Shown here: positions 46,171 through 57,829 of the stretch, piece after piece | Position numbering within the stretch: position 1 is the first letter of the stretch | Layout: the number at the start of each line of letters is the position of its first letter | Source: Cocos nucifera | Taxonomy: Eukaryota; Streptophyta; Magnoliopsida; Arecales; Arecaceae | Assembly: GCA_006176705.1 (NCBI GenBank) | Contig: QRFJ01001015.1 | Coordinates: forward strand, 229,129-293,128 | Direction: 5' to 3' | DNA: 64,000 nt | Notes under the pieces: model-generated | The model's input: the letters and a program-made list of their open reading frames with translations, nothing else | Database searches by the model: none | What the model was told of the DNA's origin: nothing | Program-made: the position numbers and the translations under genes

Positions 46171-48440
46171 TGTTAGATATATGTGTCCTAGAAGCCAGAA
46201 TTGGCTGACACTTGTAATACACTTGTAGGGGCAAAATTATAATTTTGACTATAATTTATAAAATGGGTTATTTTCTATCATACATGTGTATTTAGTGTCT
46301 GTGATACATCCTTTGAGTTAATGGTAATGATAATTCATATTTTCAAGAGTTGAAAATTTAAGATATGAATAATCATTATTAACTCATAAATAGCTCCCGA
46401 CCATAGGATCATCACGAGGATGGTGATTGATCCGGAAGGTTGGTGTACGATCGCTTCTCTTTAGTAGATGAGTCTTGAGTCTACGGTATGGAGACACCAG
46501 AGCGAGAGTACAGGTACTCGTTAGAGAACGAGGGCACTGAGCGTGACCACCTCGAGTAGTCATTAGGAAGTCTACCTTCTCGTCAATGACTGACTCGATG
46601 CTGCAGTAGTGTGTCTGGTTCTTTGACCTGAGATGCATCGGCAGTTCACCTTGAGGGTGTTATAGTTTGACTACACCATTACTCAGTCTCCTAGCCATAT
46701 GGAACCCTGAGGTGTATGTTGGCTATAGCATGTTCATTGTAGGAACTGGATAGCATCAAGATGGAATCTATCTACCTCGGTGGTAGAGGAGCAGCCCTAT
46801 GATAATCATGAGAATCAAGTCCAGAAGCCCATGGCCATGGCAGAGTGAAATAATAGAAAGAGTTTCTATTTAGATTTTTCACATTGGACTCGAATCGAAT
46901 GATTACATCATATGACAGAGAACTAGGGTTTGACGAGTTCACCTTAACCCTAATCTGATCGGGGCTCAAGATAGAAGAACTTAATCACACAGGTAGCTGC
47001 ACCAAGAGGTTCGCATTCAGCTCTGATGGGTTGCCACCATATACTGCTAGGTGTCACTGGTGGATTTTGGGAGCAATTAGAATGATTTAGATGATCGATC
47101 ATTCTAGCTGTTCGAATCAGAAGAGTTCTGATCCATCGAAAGGAGTTTCGATGATGTGTCTGATGATAGAGATCATGACATATCCCATTACCATACAGAA
47201 CTGAACCTAACTGGGTCACACAAACAAGGGTTTGAATCTGGTGATCATCAATTGAACTGATCTAGTTCAATTGATCTGAATGAGATTCAATTAGGTTCAA
47301 GAAAATCGTGCTAGCACTCGATTGAACCTAACGTTCTTCTTTTACTATCATAAATAAGTTGTCCTGACTGAGCCAAAGGAGTTTGTGCTCAATCAGAGGC
47401 CTTCATATGGTCTGACTTGGAGGTTGTCCAAGTCAGAATAGGTTGTCTTATTTGTAAGACATTACCTGCCATTTTTGGTCACCTGCCATTTCTTGTTCTT
47501 TGACTTTGGTCAAAAGTCTACCTTTGACTGGTCAAACGTTGACCATTCATCCTTTGACTTTTGACCACATGTCATGCACCTATTGGAGAACTGGTGGGGG
47601 CCTGTCCCCCTGCCAGAACCTGGCAAGGAGAAGGGCGCACGCCAAGGGTGGCGTGAGCCCAAGTAGGAGGCGCCTAGGAGTCCTTGTTGGACAAGGACTC
47701 CACCTCCCTTTTGGATTCCAATCAGAGTTCTACTAAGAATTCCAGTTTGACTGGTCTTAGGCACCCTCTAAGGAGGAATTCCAGGGGTCTCTATTCCAAC
47801 CAATCAGATTTAGATCTGATTTCACAAAAGGGTTGTGATTGGTTGAGAGAAAGAGGAGATGATCACAAGAGGTCTATAAATAAGACCCTGCGCCCAACCC
47901 TAATTCTAAGTGAATGCTATTAGACACGCCCCAAGGCTACCTCTCCCCTCCTTCTCCACGCCATAGTCTCTTCTCCCCTTGCTCTCCACGTCCAAAAGGT
48001 ATTTTGGACTTTGGTTGGTGCGATTCAGATCAAGGAAAGGCGATCAAAAGCAAGAAGGCTGCGCGTGCTGCAAAAGGACGACTGCAGATCTTCAAAAGAG
48101 TTTTAAAGATTCCTCCAGATCTGATTTTGGAAGTGTGATAGAGAAAGAAGAGATCTCAGATCCAACCCAGTGGATACCGTAGAGGCCAGGCGCTTGCGTG
48201 GCTAAGATCCAGAACCTTCCGCTGCAATCAGGATCATCTACAGGGTAATAGGATTACCCAAATCAGGTAAATTAAATTTGATTTAATTTATCTTATTTTA
48301 TTTTATTTATTAAAATAATAAGAATCAGATTGAAACATATCAAGATCTGATTGAGATCCAGAGAAAAATTTTTGAAATATATCTCTTGATCTAATCAGAT
48401 CTGAACGAACCTGGCGGAAAATCAGGATTTCCCTTCAATC
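46171..48440 (+). mobile_element. solo copia LTR inserted in gypsy element 2
   Basis: Starts TGTTAGATATATGTGTCC at 46171 directly after ATCTC and ends between 48437 (CCCTTCA) and 48465; ATCTC recurs at 48442 and 48466. It is an inverted relative of the LTR at 2219-4502 over its whole length. No primer site, gag or second LTR follows, so the interior was lost by recombination between two LTRs. Host sequence of the gypsy element resumes with ATCTCATCTTCTGT at 48466. The exact right border is uncertain. Confidence 0.75.
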
Positions 48441-48465
48441 TATCTCAGTCAGGTTTATTGTTTAG

Positions 48466-49605
48466 ATCTCATCTTCTGTGTCGAGATCGGAGTTGAGGCT
48501 TCTTGGGGGCGATTATTGCTCCAGCAGTCGTGTTCCTCCGGTAGGATCTATCTCTGGTTAAGATTTTTTCGGTCGCTTCGGAAGAGACTTATCTCGGGCC
48601 GAGGGTTGTGGCTCCGGCGCTCGGTAAGAAATTTTATCTTTGCCCGAGATTGACGTCGAACGCTCGGGAGAAGATCTTATCTCCTGCACCAAGATTGCCT
48701 CGGGGGAGATCTTATCTCCGCAGTCGAGGTTGCTCAAAGGAGATCTTATCTCCGTGCAGTCGAGTTGCCCTAGGGGAGTTCTTATCTCCTGCAATCGATC
48801 GTTGGTCCGTGACATCGGAGGAGATTTATCTCCTTACAGTCTTGATGGTTTGCCTCGGGGAAATTTCTTATCTCCTGCGACCAGGTTGATGCAGGCGCTC
48901 GAGGAGTCTTATCTCCTGCAGTCGAGTTGCTCCATGGGAGATTCTCATCTCCTGTAGACTCCGAAGTTCGATTTTAGACTTTGCTCGCTTAGGACGAGGT
49001 TCTCTCCTGTTCCTAACGAACTGTGGGGTACATAGGACCATTGTCAGGGGCCTCTCCCCCCATCCCATCCTAAAATGAATGAGGTCTTCGACTTGCTCGC
49101 GTTAGGATGAGGTTCTCCTTCCTTTTTCCTAACGGACTGTGGGGCACCATAAGGGCCGTTGTCAGGGCCTCTCCCCCCATCTCGTCTAAATGAACGAGAT
49201 CTTCGGCTTTGCTCAGTTAGATGATGAGGTCTCCTCTTGTTTCTAATGGGCTGTGGGGGCACATAAGGGCCGTTGTCGGGGCCTCTACCCCCATCCCATT
49301 CTAAATGAATTAGGCCTTCAATTTTGCTCGCGTTAGGACGAGGTTCTCCTCCTTATCCTAACGGACTGTGGGGGCACATAAGGGCCATTATCAGGACCTC
49401 TCCCCCCATCCCCATCCTAAATGAACGAGGCCTTCGACTTTGCTCGCGTTAGGACGAGGTTCTTCTCCTATTTCTAATGGACTGTGGGACCACATAAGGA
49501 CCATTGTCAGGGCCTCTCCTCCCATCCTGTCCTAAATGAACAAGACCTCCAATTTTGCTCGCATTAGGATGAGGTTCTCCTCCTGTTCCTAACGGACGAG
49601 GTCCT
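48466..49605 (-). repeat. two minisatellite arrays of gypsy element 2
   Basis: 48620-48960: about nine units of 35-45 bp with the palindromic core GGAGATCTTATCTCC and a GCAGTCGAG block. 48965-49605: five to six units of about 115 bp with GACTTTGCTCGCGTTAGGA, CTCCTGTTCCTAACGGAC, GTGGGGGCACATAAGG and CTCCCCCCATCC. Both arrays are in the same order as in gypsy element 1 (15400-16610). Confidence 0.8.
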
Positions 49606-51150
49606 GATGATCAGAAAATCGATCTGCACCTTAGCCAGTTTCGGGTGTCATCCTTCAGTCACGGCCAAAGTTATTAAGCCCTCAACTGGCACAGCATTGC
49701 CAATGAATCCTATCAATGGAGAGTTCATATGCCTCATGTGGTCATCGGATAAGAATATTTTCGAGTAGGCATCGTAAAATGATATATCGGTCGAACTTTC
49801 ATTGTTCACCAAAATGCGGCGTACATCATAGTCGGCAACATTCATAGAGATTACAACCGCGTCATTGTACGAAAACTGGACCCCTGAGCATCCACCTCGG
49901 CAAAAGTCATAGGTTCTTCGGTCCTCCATCTCTTGATCGATCTTTCTATCGAAGTCCCCCCAAGATGGTATTGATGATGCCGAGAGGTGGCCGATTTTCT
50001 TATTGGTTCTTCCCACTTGGTGGTAACACCCTTAACCGACCCTCCTGCTCTTCAAGCCGTCTTCGCAGGAATCGGCCGAGTTTACCTCTCCTGATGAGCT
50101 CTTCGATCTTGTCCTGAAGTTGGACGCACTCCTCAATGTCGTGACCGTAATCGCGATGATAAAGATAGAACTTGTTGGGATTGCGCTTGCTGGGATGGGA
50201 GCACATCCTCTCTGACCTTGGAAGTCGCTCCTTGATTTCCATTAGCACTTAGGCTTTCAGGACGTTAAGGGGGGCGCAATTGTGGAATCTTCGTTGGAGA
50301 GAACCTCGGAGTTGGGGGGAACCTCGGCATGCCCTTTCATCGGAGCTTCCCCGTGCTCAGGCTCGAGGGGGAGTTCGGGCTCGCCTGCACCCAGAAGGAG
50401 TCCGGGAATGCGGCCAAGCTTCACTCAGCTTCCCTTCATCATCCTTAGCCCTGAAGGCCTCTTCAGCCCGGGCATACCCTTCAGCCTGAGCTAGCATGTC
50501 AGCAAAATCTCTGGAATACTTCTTTTTCAGGAAGAACAGTAAGTCATTTTTCTGAAGGCCACCCTTGAGGGTGGCTATGGCAATTGACTGGTCCAGATTT
50601 TGGACCTCCAATACGGCAGTATTAAACCAGATGACATTAGCTCGGATGGGTTCCCCCTCCTGCCTAATGGCCATCAAGAAATTCGAACCTCGACGTGGAC
50701 ACCAGCTACTGACGAAATGGGTTGTGAACTATTGGCTCATCTGGTCAAACGATAAGATGGTTTTGGCTTAAGCGCCGAGTACCAATTTCTGGCAGCTCCC
50801 TTAAGGGTAGAGGGGAAAGCCCGGCATAAGATAGCGTCTGGCGCGCCATAGAGCAACATCGTTGTCCAAAAGGCTTTCAAGTGATCGACCGGATTGGTGG
50901 TCCCATCATAACTCTCGAACTGCAGAAGCTTGAAGTTCGGTGGGATCGGTTCCTACATAATTTTCTGTGAAAAAGAAGGGTCAGTACAAATATCATTACC
51001 ACGTGAGGAGGGAGTGTGACGAAGTTCCTCGATTCGCCGGCTCACTTTTAAGAGCCTTTGATCCAAGAGATCTTCACGGCCTTTGATCTTCAAGATTTTC
51101 TGATAGAATAGGTGCGAAGCTTCCTCCTGGGTCGAGCCATGGTCCAAGCA
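49606..51150 (-). pseudogene. gag and partial protease of gypsy element 2
   Basis: Protease part 50016-49648 with NVADYDVRRILVNNESSTDI (the catalytic DNGSS is NNESS here, so inactive) and AVPVEGLITLAV. Gag pieces: 50248-50000 (NKFYLYHRDYGHDIEECVQL, a degenerate zinc knuckle), 50677-50357 (DQSIAIATLKGGLQKNDLLF, KKKYSRDFADMLAQAEGYAR) and upstream stretches in other frames to 51150. Homologous to 20090-22050. Truncated downstream at about 49606 where the deletion begins. Confidence 0.8.
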
Positions 51151-51604
51151 GGGGCTCTTCCTCCTCTGCCTCTTCCTTTCGGGGATCGGAGGTCGGGTAG
51201 CCTAAGTCAGTCTTTTCTGGACCGGACCACACGGCTTTGGAGAGTCTCGCGCTGGTTGAGCTGGTGTCGGGGCCTGTCGGTGCATGGCCTGCACTACCTG
51301 CACCACATCCGTGAGGCCATAAACCTGCTAAATGAGTAGGTTGAACTGCTCCACATCCATCGCAGCTACAGATGGAACCTGGGATGTCAGGGCTGGAGCG
51401 AAAGTGGATGGATCTGAACGAGATCGGGCCATGGAGGCTGTCGATCGTCGAGTCGAGGCTCTCCTAGGGGATATCTTTTCTCGGGAAAGAACTCTAGAGA
51501 AGAAGAAGAGAGATCTCTGGAGGGGAAAGAGAGAAATCATCGTCGAGCACTCCTTTAAGAATAAGGAAACCTTGGAGGTTCGGGCCCTTCTTCTAGCGCC
51601 AATT

Positions 51605-52511
51605 AGTTGGTGCAAAAACTGATCGTCATCGGATCCAACCAGAACGGAGGAGGACGAGATCACTATCGGCGATCTGTAAAACAAAGTTCCGTCTGGAGTT
51701 GATGGGGGGGTGGCTTCAGCAGGACCCTCCGACGACCAAGTCAGCTCTGGCCAACAGAAATGGAGTGCTCGGGAATGAGTTTCGTAGAGCTTAAAGGAGG
51801 AGAGGAGAGTTTAGAGCCTAGAGTTAGCGTATCTGAAAGGTCCTTTTTATAAGCGAAGCCTAATTGATAATGATGGCCATATCATCCGACTGTGGGCTGC
51901 TCGAGACTGCATGGAGTTCGGTACGGAGAGAAAAACGTCGTCAGGCGGATAGTGACAGCCATACTGATGGATCATGGGCCGCACGAGATTGGTTGTGGAG
52001 AGAGTGGTGTCGCAAGTAGTGGTGGCCATGTCGTCCGATCGCATCACCTGTGGCAGACTGATGGCGATCGTTCGTCCAGATTTAATAGCCATGACTCTGA
52101 GAAAGCAGGCATTGATCGATGGACTTCGGTATGTATCAATTCCAGAAAAGTTCGGACTTCTAGAAGAGTTCGGCCAAGGAAAAGCATGGAGGGAGTTCGG
52201 CTTCCGCAGGCATCTAGCTGGAAGAGTGCGGAGGGAGTTTGGCTCCCGCAGGCGTCTAGCTGGAAGAGCGCGGAGGGAGTTTGGCTCTCACGGAAGTCCG
52301 ACTAAAGCTTGACCGCTGTGGAGTTCGGTCGGATGAAGGAGTTCGGCTAAGGCCCGACCGCTGGAAGTCCAAAGGAGCTCGACCGCTGAGGAGTTCAGCC
52401 AGCTGAAGGAGTTCGACTAAGATTCGTCCGCTAAAGCTCTTCCGTGGCTACCGATTGCGTTAGGCTAGGCATCGAACTGGTCTTCGATGGGAGCGGGGTT
52501 TATCCCCAACA
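51605..52511 (-). mobile_element. 5' LTR of gypsy element 2
   Basis: 907 bp, TGTTGGGGATAAACC at 52511 (minus) to TTGCACCAACT at 51605, where the final A has become T. Contains a 42-bp tandem repeat (starts 52189, 52231, 52273) present in one copy fewer in the other LTR. Primer site TTGGCGCTAGA lies just inside. Confidence 0.85.
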
Positions 52512-53335
52512 GATCCTTTCATATGTTTGGTGAAATATGAAAGGATGGATAAAAGTGATTCCTTCCTCTATTTGGTATAGGAGAAATGAAAGGAAGGATG
52601 GATGATATTTATATAATATTTTTATCAAACTATTCTTTAAAAAAATTATTACTATTATCAATTTATAATACTAATTTATACTAAATAAGTAAACAATATA
52701 TAAACTTATAATCATTATAATTTATAATTATATAAATATTTAATTTTAATTTAGTTTAATTTAATAAATAATTTTATAATTAAATTATTAATAAATTAAT
52801 TATATAAATAAATAAATAAATAATTTATAATTTAATCTAATAATTAATTTCATTAATAATATAAATAACTAATTAATTTATAATCTAATTTAATAATTAA
52901 TTAATATTATATAAATAATTAATTAAAAATAGTAAGTAAAATAAAAAAAATTGAAGATAATTCTAGTTATTTAATTATAATTATCAAAATTATATACTCA
53001 AATTAAAATAATTAGTAATAAAATTTAATAGTATATTATTAATAGTATATATAAAAATAATATGAATGAAAAAAGTAAAAAAATATTATAGTTTTGTCAA
53101 AAAAATTAATGAAGGATAATTTTGTCTATGCATCAATACTCCATCCTACTCCATCCATTCTTCTTTCATCCTCTCAATTTGAGAGAATGCAAATTGATGG
53201 AATAGGATGGATAAAGAATCTTACTTTTTCATCCATCCTCTTTATAATTTTTTGAACTAAATGATGAATGATGGCAATCCATCCTTCCAATCTCATACAT
53301 CCTTCCTCTCATGACTTCAACCAAACACAAGGTTA

Positions 53336-54079
53336 AAGATATCATAAAATACCAATAACACCAATTTGCATACTTATGGTTTATGGCAGAGGGAATCACC
53401 AAAGGGTCCAAGACCATGATTGACCCACATGAAAATTTTCACTTTATTAATTGCTTGCGTCACAAGTCATAATATTGCCACGACGCGAGTTCAGCTGCAC
53501 ATGACGTCTTAACAAAGATTTGATGCTGAAGACCTCATGATATTGATAGTGAAGCCATACTTGGATGGAATCGGATGATTGTAAGAATGGAAATTGATAT
53601 ACATCAAATTGAGCATTTCATGCCTTGGTATCTTGTGCAATCCCTTAGCTGGCTTTGAGCATAACAACATTTTTTAGAAAAGCCAGGTTTTTTTTGGTAA
53701 AGAATTAGAAAAGCCAGGTTGCTATTCTATGTACGCCTGTTTGACGAACCATTGGTAAAGTCGTCATGCACATCAATTTGAAATAAATTTTGTGAGGTGG
53801 AAATGAGTTATATATATGGCTCTCCGTCAGTAAATTGAGATTTTTAAAGCGAATCGTCACCATTTCATCAACTGTTGAAGCTATTAATCTTAAGTCTTGT
53901 TGCACCATGGTTTAAGTGGTATATCCCGTAAGATTGAGGACAAGACACCATATAATGTGGATCCCTGCTGCTGTACCAAGATTTTCTAACAGTAGCCAGT
54001 TTTGCTAAAAAAAAGTGTTATGGTGGAGAGTTTGAATAGCAAATACATATCTATTGATAAAAATATAAGATTATTTTAA
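53336..54079. other. AT-rich spacer
   Basis: No gene recognised. Holds the A-tail insertion at 53674-53720. Confidence 0.5.
53674..53720 (-). mobile_element. solitary A-tail with perfect 16-bp target duplication
   Basis: TTAGAAAAGCCAGGTT occurs at 53674-53689 and again at 53705-53720 with only TTTTTTGGTAAAGAA between them. On the minus strand that is TTCTTTACC followed by A(6). A perfect 16-bp duplication around an A-tail is the mark of target-primed reverse transcription (LINE machinery), here aborted after the tail. Confidence 0.65.
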
Positions 54080-55327
54080 GATTGTATTTGATGCATTATC
54101 AGATAGTGATAATCTAAATTATTGGATAATCTGAATTACCTATAATTTGAATAGATTATCAATAATATTGATTATTATATTTAATATATGTAGATAATAT
54201 TACAGTAAAATTACTAGAAATTTTGATTGATATATTTGGTATGACAATCAGTAGTAATATAATATTAAAATTTTAAAATATTTTTAAATTAAATTTATTA
54301 AAAATCACATCTCATATATAAAATATAAATATATATTATAAATATATATTATAATATATATATTATATTTTAATATATATTTATAGTATATAATATAATA
54401 TAATATTAAAATTATTATAATATATTATTATATATTATTATATTATAATATTCTAATATTATTATCATATATTATATATTATTATTTTTATATTATTTTT
54501 TATTATATTATTTTTATTTTTAAGTTTTTTATTTTATTTATTATATAATAAATTATTAATATTTTTAATAATTTATTATTATTTTTAATACTTATTATTA
54601 TTATTATTAATTAATTTTTTTTTTTTGTCCTCTTTCCGTCACATGTCTTCCATGGTCGTCTCCATTGCCGCCCTCACTTGCCCGCACCGCTGCCATCACC
54701 TACCTCACTTGTCCCCCGCACCCCACCCCCACGATGCCTCCTAGCCACCCGCACCATCGCTTGCGCTACCCCTAGCCACCTGCACCGTCCCTCGATTGTT
54801 GCTTTACATCCCGATCCTTTGACTATCCGTGCCACCTCCGACTGCATCTAGTTCCTCGACGATGGAGAGCAATGATAGGTGGCGATAAGGAGAAGGAAAG
54901 AAGGTTTAATGGAAGGCCGGAGGGGAGGGGCGTCATTGCTGGTGGGCTAGCGAGGGGAGGTCAGAGTGGGCGGGTCAATGAGGAAAGGCAGTTGTTAGGG
55001 AGAGGAAGGGGGTCATTAAAGATAGGAAGGCGAGGTGAGGTTGGAAGTGAGAGGGGCTGTTATGGGAGGGTCGAGAAGAAAAAATTTTGATTTTTATATT
55101 AATCGATCGTAAAATTTAAATATATTTTCTTAAGATATTTTCGTTCAAATATATCCTTATCAAATTATTAAATATTGAGTAATTTGGATAGTCATCTCTT
55201 TTTTTTTTATAATCTAGATTATCTCATAAAAGATAATTTATATTATTTAATAATTTAAAATATATATTAAATATGATAATTTAGTAAATTTTTTTTAAAT
55301 TATCAGATTGCTTGATCATAAACAAAC
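54080..55327. mobile_element. possible DNA element with GC-rich core
   Basis: The borders TTGTATTTGATGCATTATC (left) and, inverted, TTGTTTGTTTATGATCAAGC (right) are similar but not exact, and AGATAATCTA-type motifs follow on both sides. The outer parts are strongly AT-rich, while 54627-55085 is GC-rich with simple proline-codon-like CACC/CCGC runs and no recognisable protein. No convincing target duplication was found. Confidence 0.3.
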
Positions 55328-57788
55328 AAGTTGGAGTTTAAGAAAACTTGGTGCACTTCACAGGACAAATATAATTTTTATTTATAGTAATGCAACTTTA
55401 TACGTTAAAGTTTCAGCCTACCAAGAGTATATAACTGATATGGGCCAGAAAAATTTGACCGTCATCTCAACTGACCGAAGCACTCAGCGGGAAAGGAGTG
55501 AAGGGCTCTCTTCTTTCTTTTTTTTTCTTTTTCTTTTTTGTTTTTATGAGAGGCGGACTCTCTCCATCTCCTTTCCCGGCATTGAGACCCTCCCTGGCAC
55601 CAGACTACTACTTTTCTCTCCAAGAGTCGTGATCGGTTCGCCACCCGTTCTTGGCAGTTGGCCAACCACCGGAAGCCTCTCCCCCCCCCCCCCCCCCTCT
55701 CTCTCTCCCCCTCTCCTTCTTCCGACTACCGGGTGCCTCATTTATACCTCTCTCTCACTCCCCTTTCCAGTGCAGTTGGTGACGTCGGCACCCACTCTTC
55801 CCTGGCTGCGGGATTCCTTCTCCTCTTTCTCGGTGCCATGCTTGGACCCGCCACAGCTATCTTCTCTCTTCCCTCTCTACTGTTGGATCTTAACTCCTCC
55901 CCGTTCTGAAGTTGGTCGATCGCTTCATTCTCTCTACCTTCTCTCACAGAGTAATTGGTGTCGTCACTGGTTAAACCCAACCCGGCCATTACGCAGCCGC
56001 TAGGCTGCAGACCGGATTTGGGCCTTCCTCTCATCCCTTGGACCGATGATCGGCCATTTCTCAATTTTGAAATTCAAATTTCAAAATTTAAAGGATAGTA
56101 TTTTGTTTGTAAGAGGGAATTTGAATTTTAAATGTTGATAAGATGGGGCTCCTTGCGCACCTTACTCTTTTGTACTTTCTTTTGTTGATAAATTTGGATG
56201 GGTTTTCTTCCGTTTTCATAAAAAAAACTTAACGAACGGTAAGTATGCTCTTTTATTGTTACATACTATCATATTACTTTGTTCAATGGCCATAGTAAAT
56301 AATTAACATTGATTATTGTCAACACATATGTGCATACGTACATACAGACATACATACGTATGTATGTACATATAAATATGTATGCATGTATAACTTTGTA
56401 TTTGAATATTTGGGTCAACTTAGAGAGACAATGTAGAAGAAAGATGGGAGAGTGACCGATGGACACATAATTTTGTATCCTGCCTGTCTTGAGCCCGGGG
56501 GGTTTGCATGATTATGGTGCTGCATGGTACTAAGTGAAACACCCAAACACCATGCATATAAGGCATGCAAAGATGCAGTAAGATGACATTTTACCATTCT
56601 TTTCTGAAACTAAACAATAGTTTGCAGAGGGTGATATCGTCTGTTCAATGCTTGCTTCCAGCATGGGTTTCTAGGAATTTAACCAAATGAAAAGAATATT
56701 TTTATTTCTTCTCAATTCTTCCGGAGTTTTTCGTCCTTCAGTAGTGTGTGCAGGGTAGGACATTCATGATGAAGAAAATCCCGCACAAGGCTATTGCAAA
56801 GAAATGTAGTCACACCGGTAGCAGACAACCCGAAGAAAGCACAGGTTCCAAAAGAAGTGGAACTAATCAACCCAGCGTATTTACCAGCTCATTACGAAAT
56901 AATCAAATTCATCACGAATCTCAGAGCACAACTAGGCACTAGATTCCAAAGAATACGCTTCAGAGGATCGGTTTGGTCAAAGATAGATGTTTCATATCCG
57001 CTAGCTACTGATCGTTGCACATTGTTCAATATTAGCTGACATTTCCGTAGTTCCAAACTATTCACCTCCTACAGCCTGCCTCTCTGTTTTCCATTCAATT
57101 TTTGGCACGTATGGTCCATGAAAATTATATAGGGTGAGAAACTGAAAGGCCATATCTCTACAACAAAAAGAACAAAAATGGAACTATTATGAGAATCATA
57201 ACCATAGAAATTAGATGGGATGCATTTATTTTGTAGATCCAATGGCGAGAATCACTGCTGTTTGAGCCCTTGCAACAAAGCTCCCAGCACTCTCAATAAT
57301 AAAAAGCTCAGACTTCAGATAGCTGGCCCGCATAAAGTTGCTGCTTGTAGTCAGATTATATACATGTCAGCAAGCGCGTTGTACCATAATTTGTATAAAA
57401 CCTGAAGCAATGGAACAATAAGTTTGGTATCTGGTCCTGCGCCGCGCCACATATATGTGAACAGTAACATAGCATAAGCTACAGGCCTCCAGCACCAGGA
57501 ATGCTAACCCATCGCAGTTGCAGTTCCACTTCACCACTCTCCACATTTCTCAGCCTAAGAACAAGATCTTGGGTCATTCTGCCGTCTTTCCACACAACGG
57601 TCTCTCACCGGATAGGCAGTCATACCTCTCAGGTCTCACTGTCATGATTATTGTGCCATTTGGAAGACCGGACACATGCATCCTTGCAGCCTCTAAAAAT
57701 GACTGCATTTCAAACTCTGCATCACCCATTCTATCATCTCAGCTGAATGTGTGCTTGTCAAAGACTGGATGAATGCCCTTACCCAGTC

Positions 57789-57819
<31 letters not shown>

Positions 57820-57825
57820 CCTTCC
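55328..57825. other. spacer
   Basis: Contains a CT-rich stretch with a run of 17 C (55681-55697), a (GTAT/CATA)-rich stretch near 56335-56395, and an unassigned 81-codon frame (56794-57039, plus: VPKEVELINPAYLPAHYEII) that looks protein-like but matches no family I can name. A (TG)n(AG)n microsatellite occupies 57789-57820, directly before the LINE. Confidence 0.45.
57789..57820. repeat. (TG)n(AG)n microsatellite
   Basis: Compound dinucleotide tract abutting the LINE 5' side. Confidence 0.9.
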
Positions 57826-57829
57826 GGAC

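Larger units (their letters stand above)
45211..52511 (-). mobile_element. Ty3/gypsy Tat-type deletion derivative (no pol)
   Basis: LTRs at 45211-46003 and 51605-52511, target-site duplication GATCC at 45206-45210 and 52512-52516. The interior holds gag and part of protease, then jumps straight into the 115-bp repeat array: RT, both RNase H domains and integrase are missing. A solo copia LTR is inserted near its 3' end. It belongs to the same broad family as the 14410-23276 element (LTR blocks CAAGTCAGCTCTG and GATGGTGACG, the same primer site, the same repeat arrays) but is clearly diverged from it. Confidence 0.9.
45143..53332. mobile_element. Tourist-like (PIF/Harbinger) DNA element, split by a retrotransposon
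   Basis: Ends are GGCTTTGTTTGGT (left) and, inverted, CCTTGTGTTTGGT (right), flanked by TTA at 45140-45142 and 53333-53335, the 3-bp target duplication of PIF/Harbinger elements. Subterminal AAGGATGGAT motifs are repeated on both sides in inverted orientation. Without the gypsy insertion (45211-52511 and one GATCC copy) the element is about 0.88 kb and has no coding capacity, so it is a non-autonomous MITE-like copy. Confidence 0.6.

Noticed and set aside
55308..56003. 231-codon plus-strand frame
   Set aside because: Runs through T-rich, C17 and CT-rich simple sequence; low-complexity F/S/P composition, no start context or family resemblance, and overlapping frames on the other strand.
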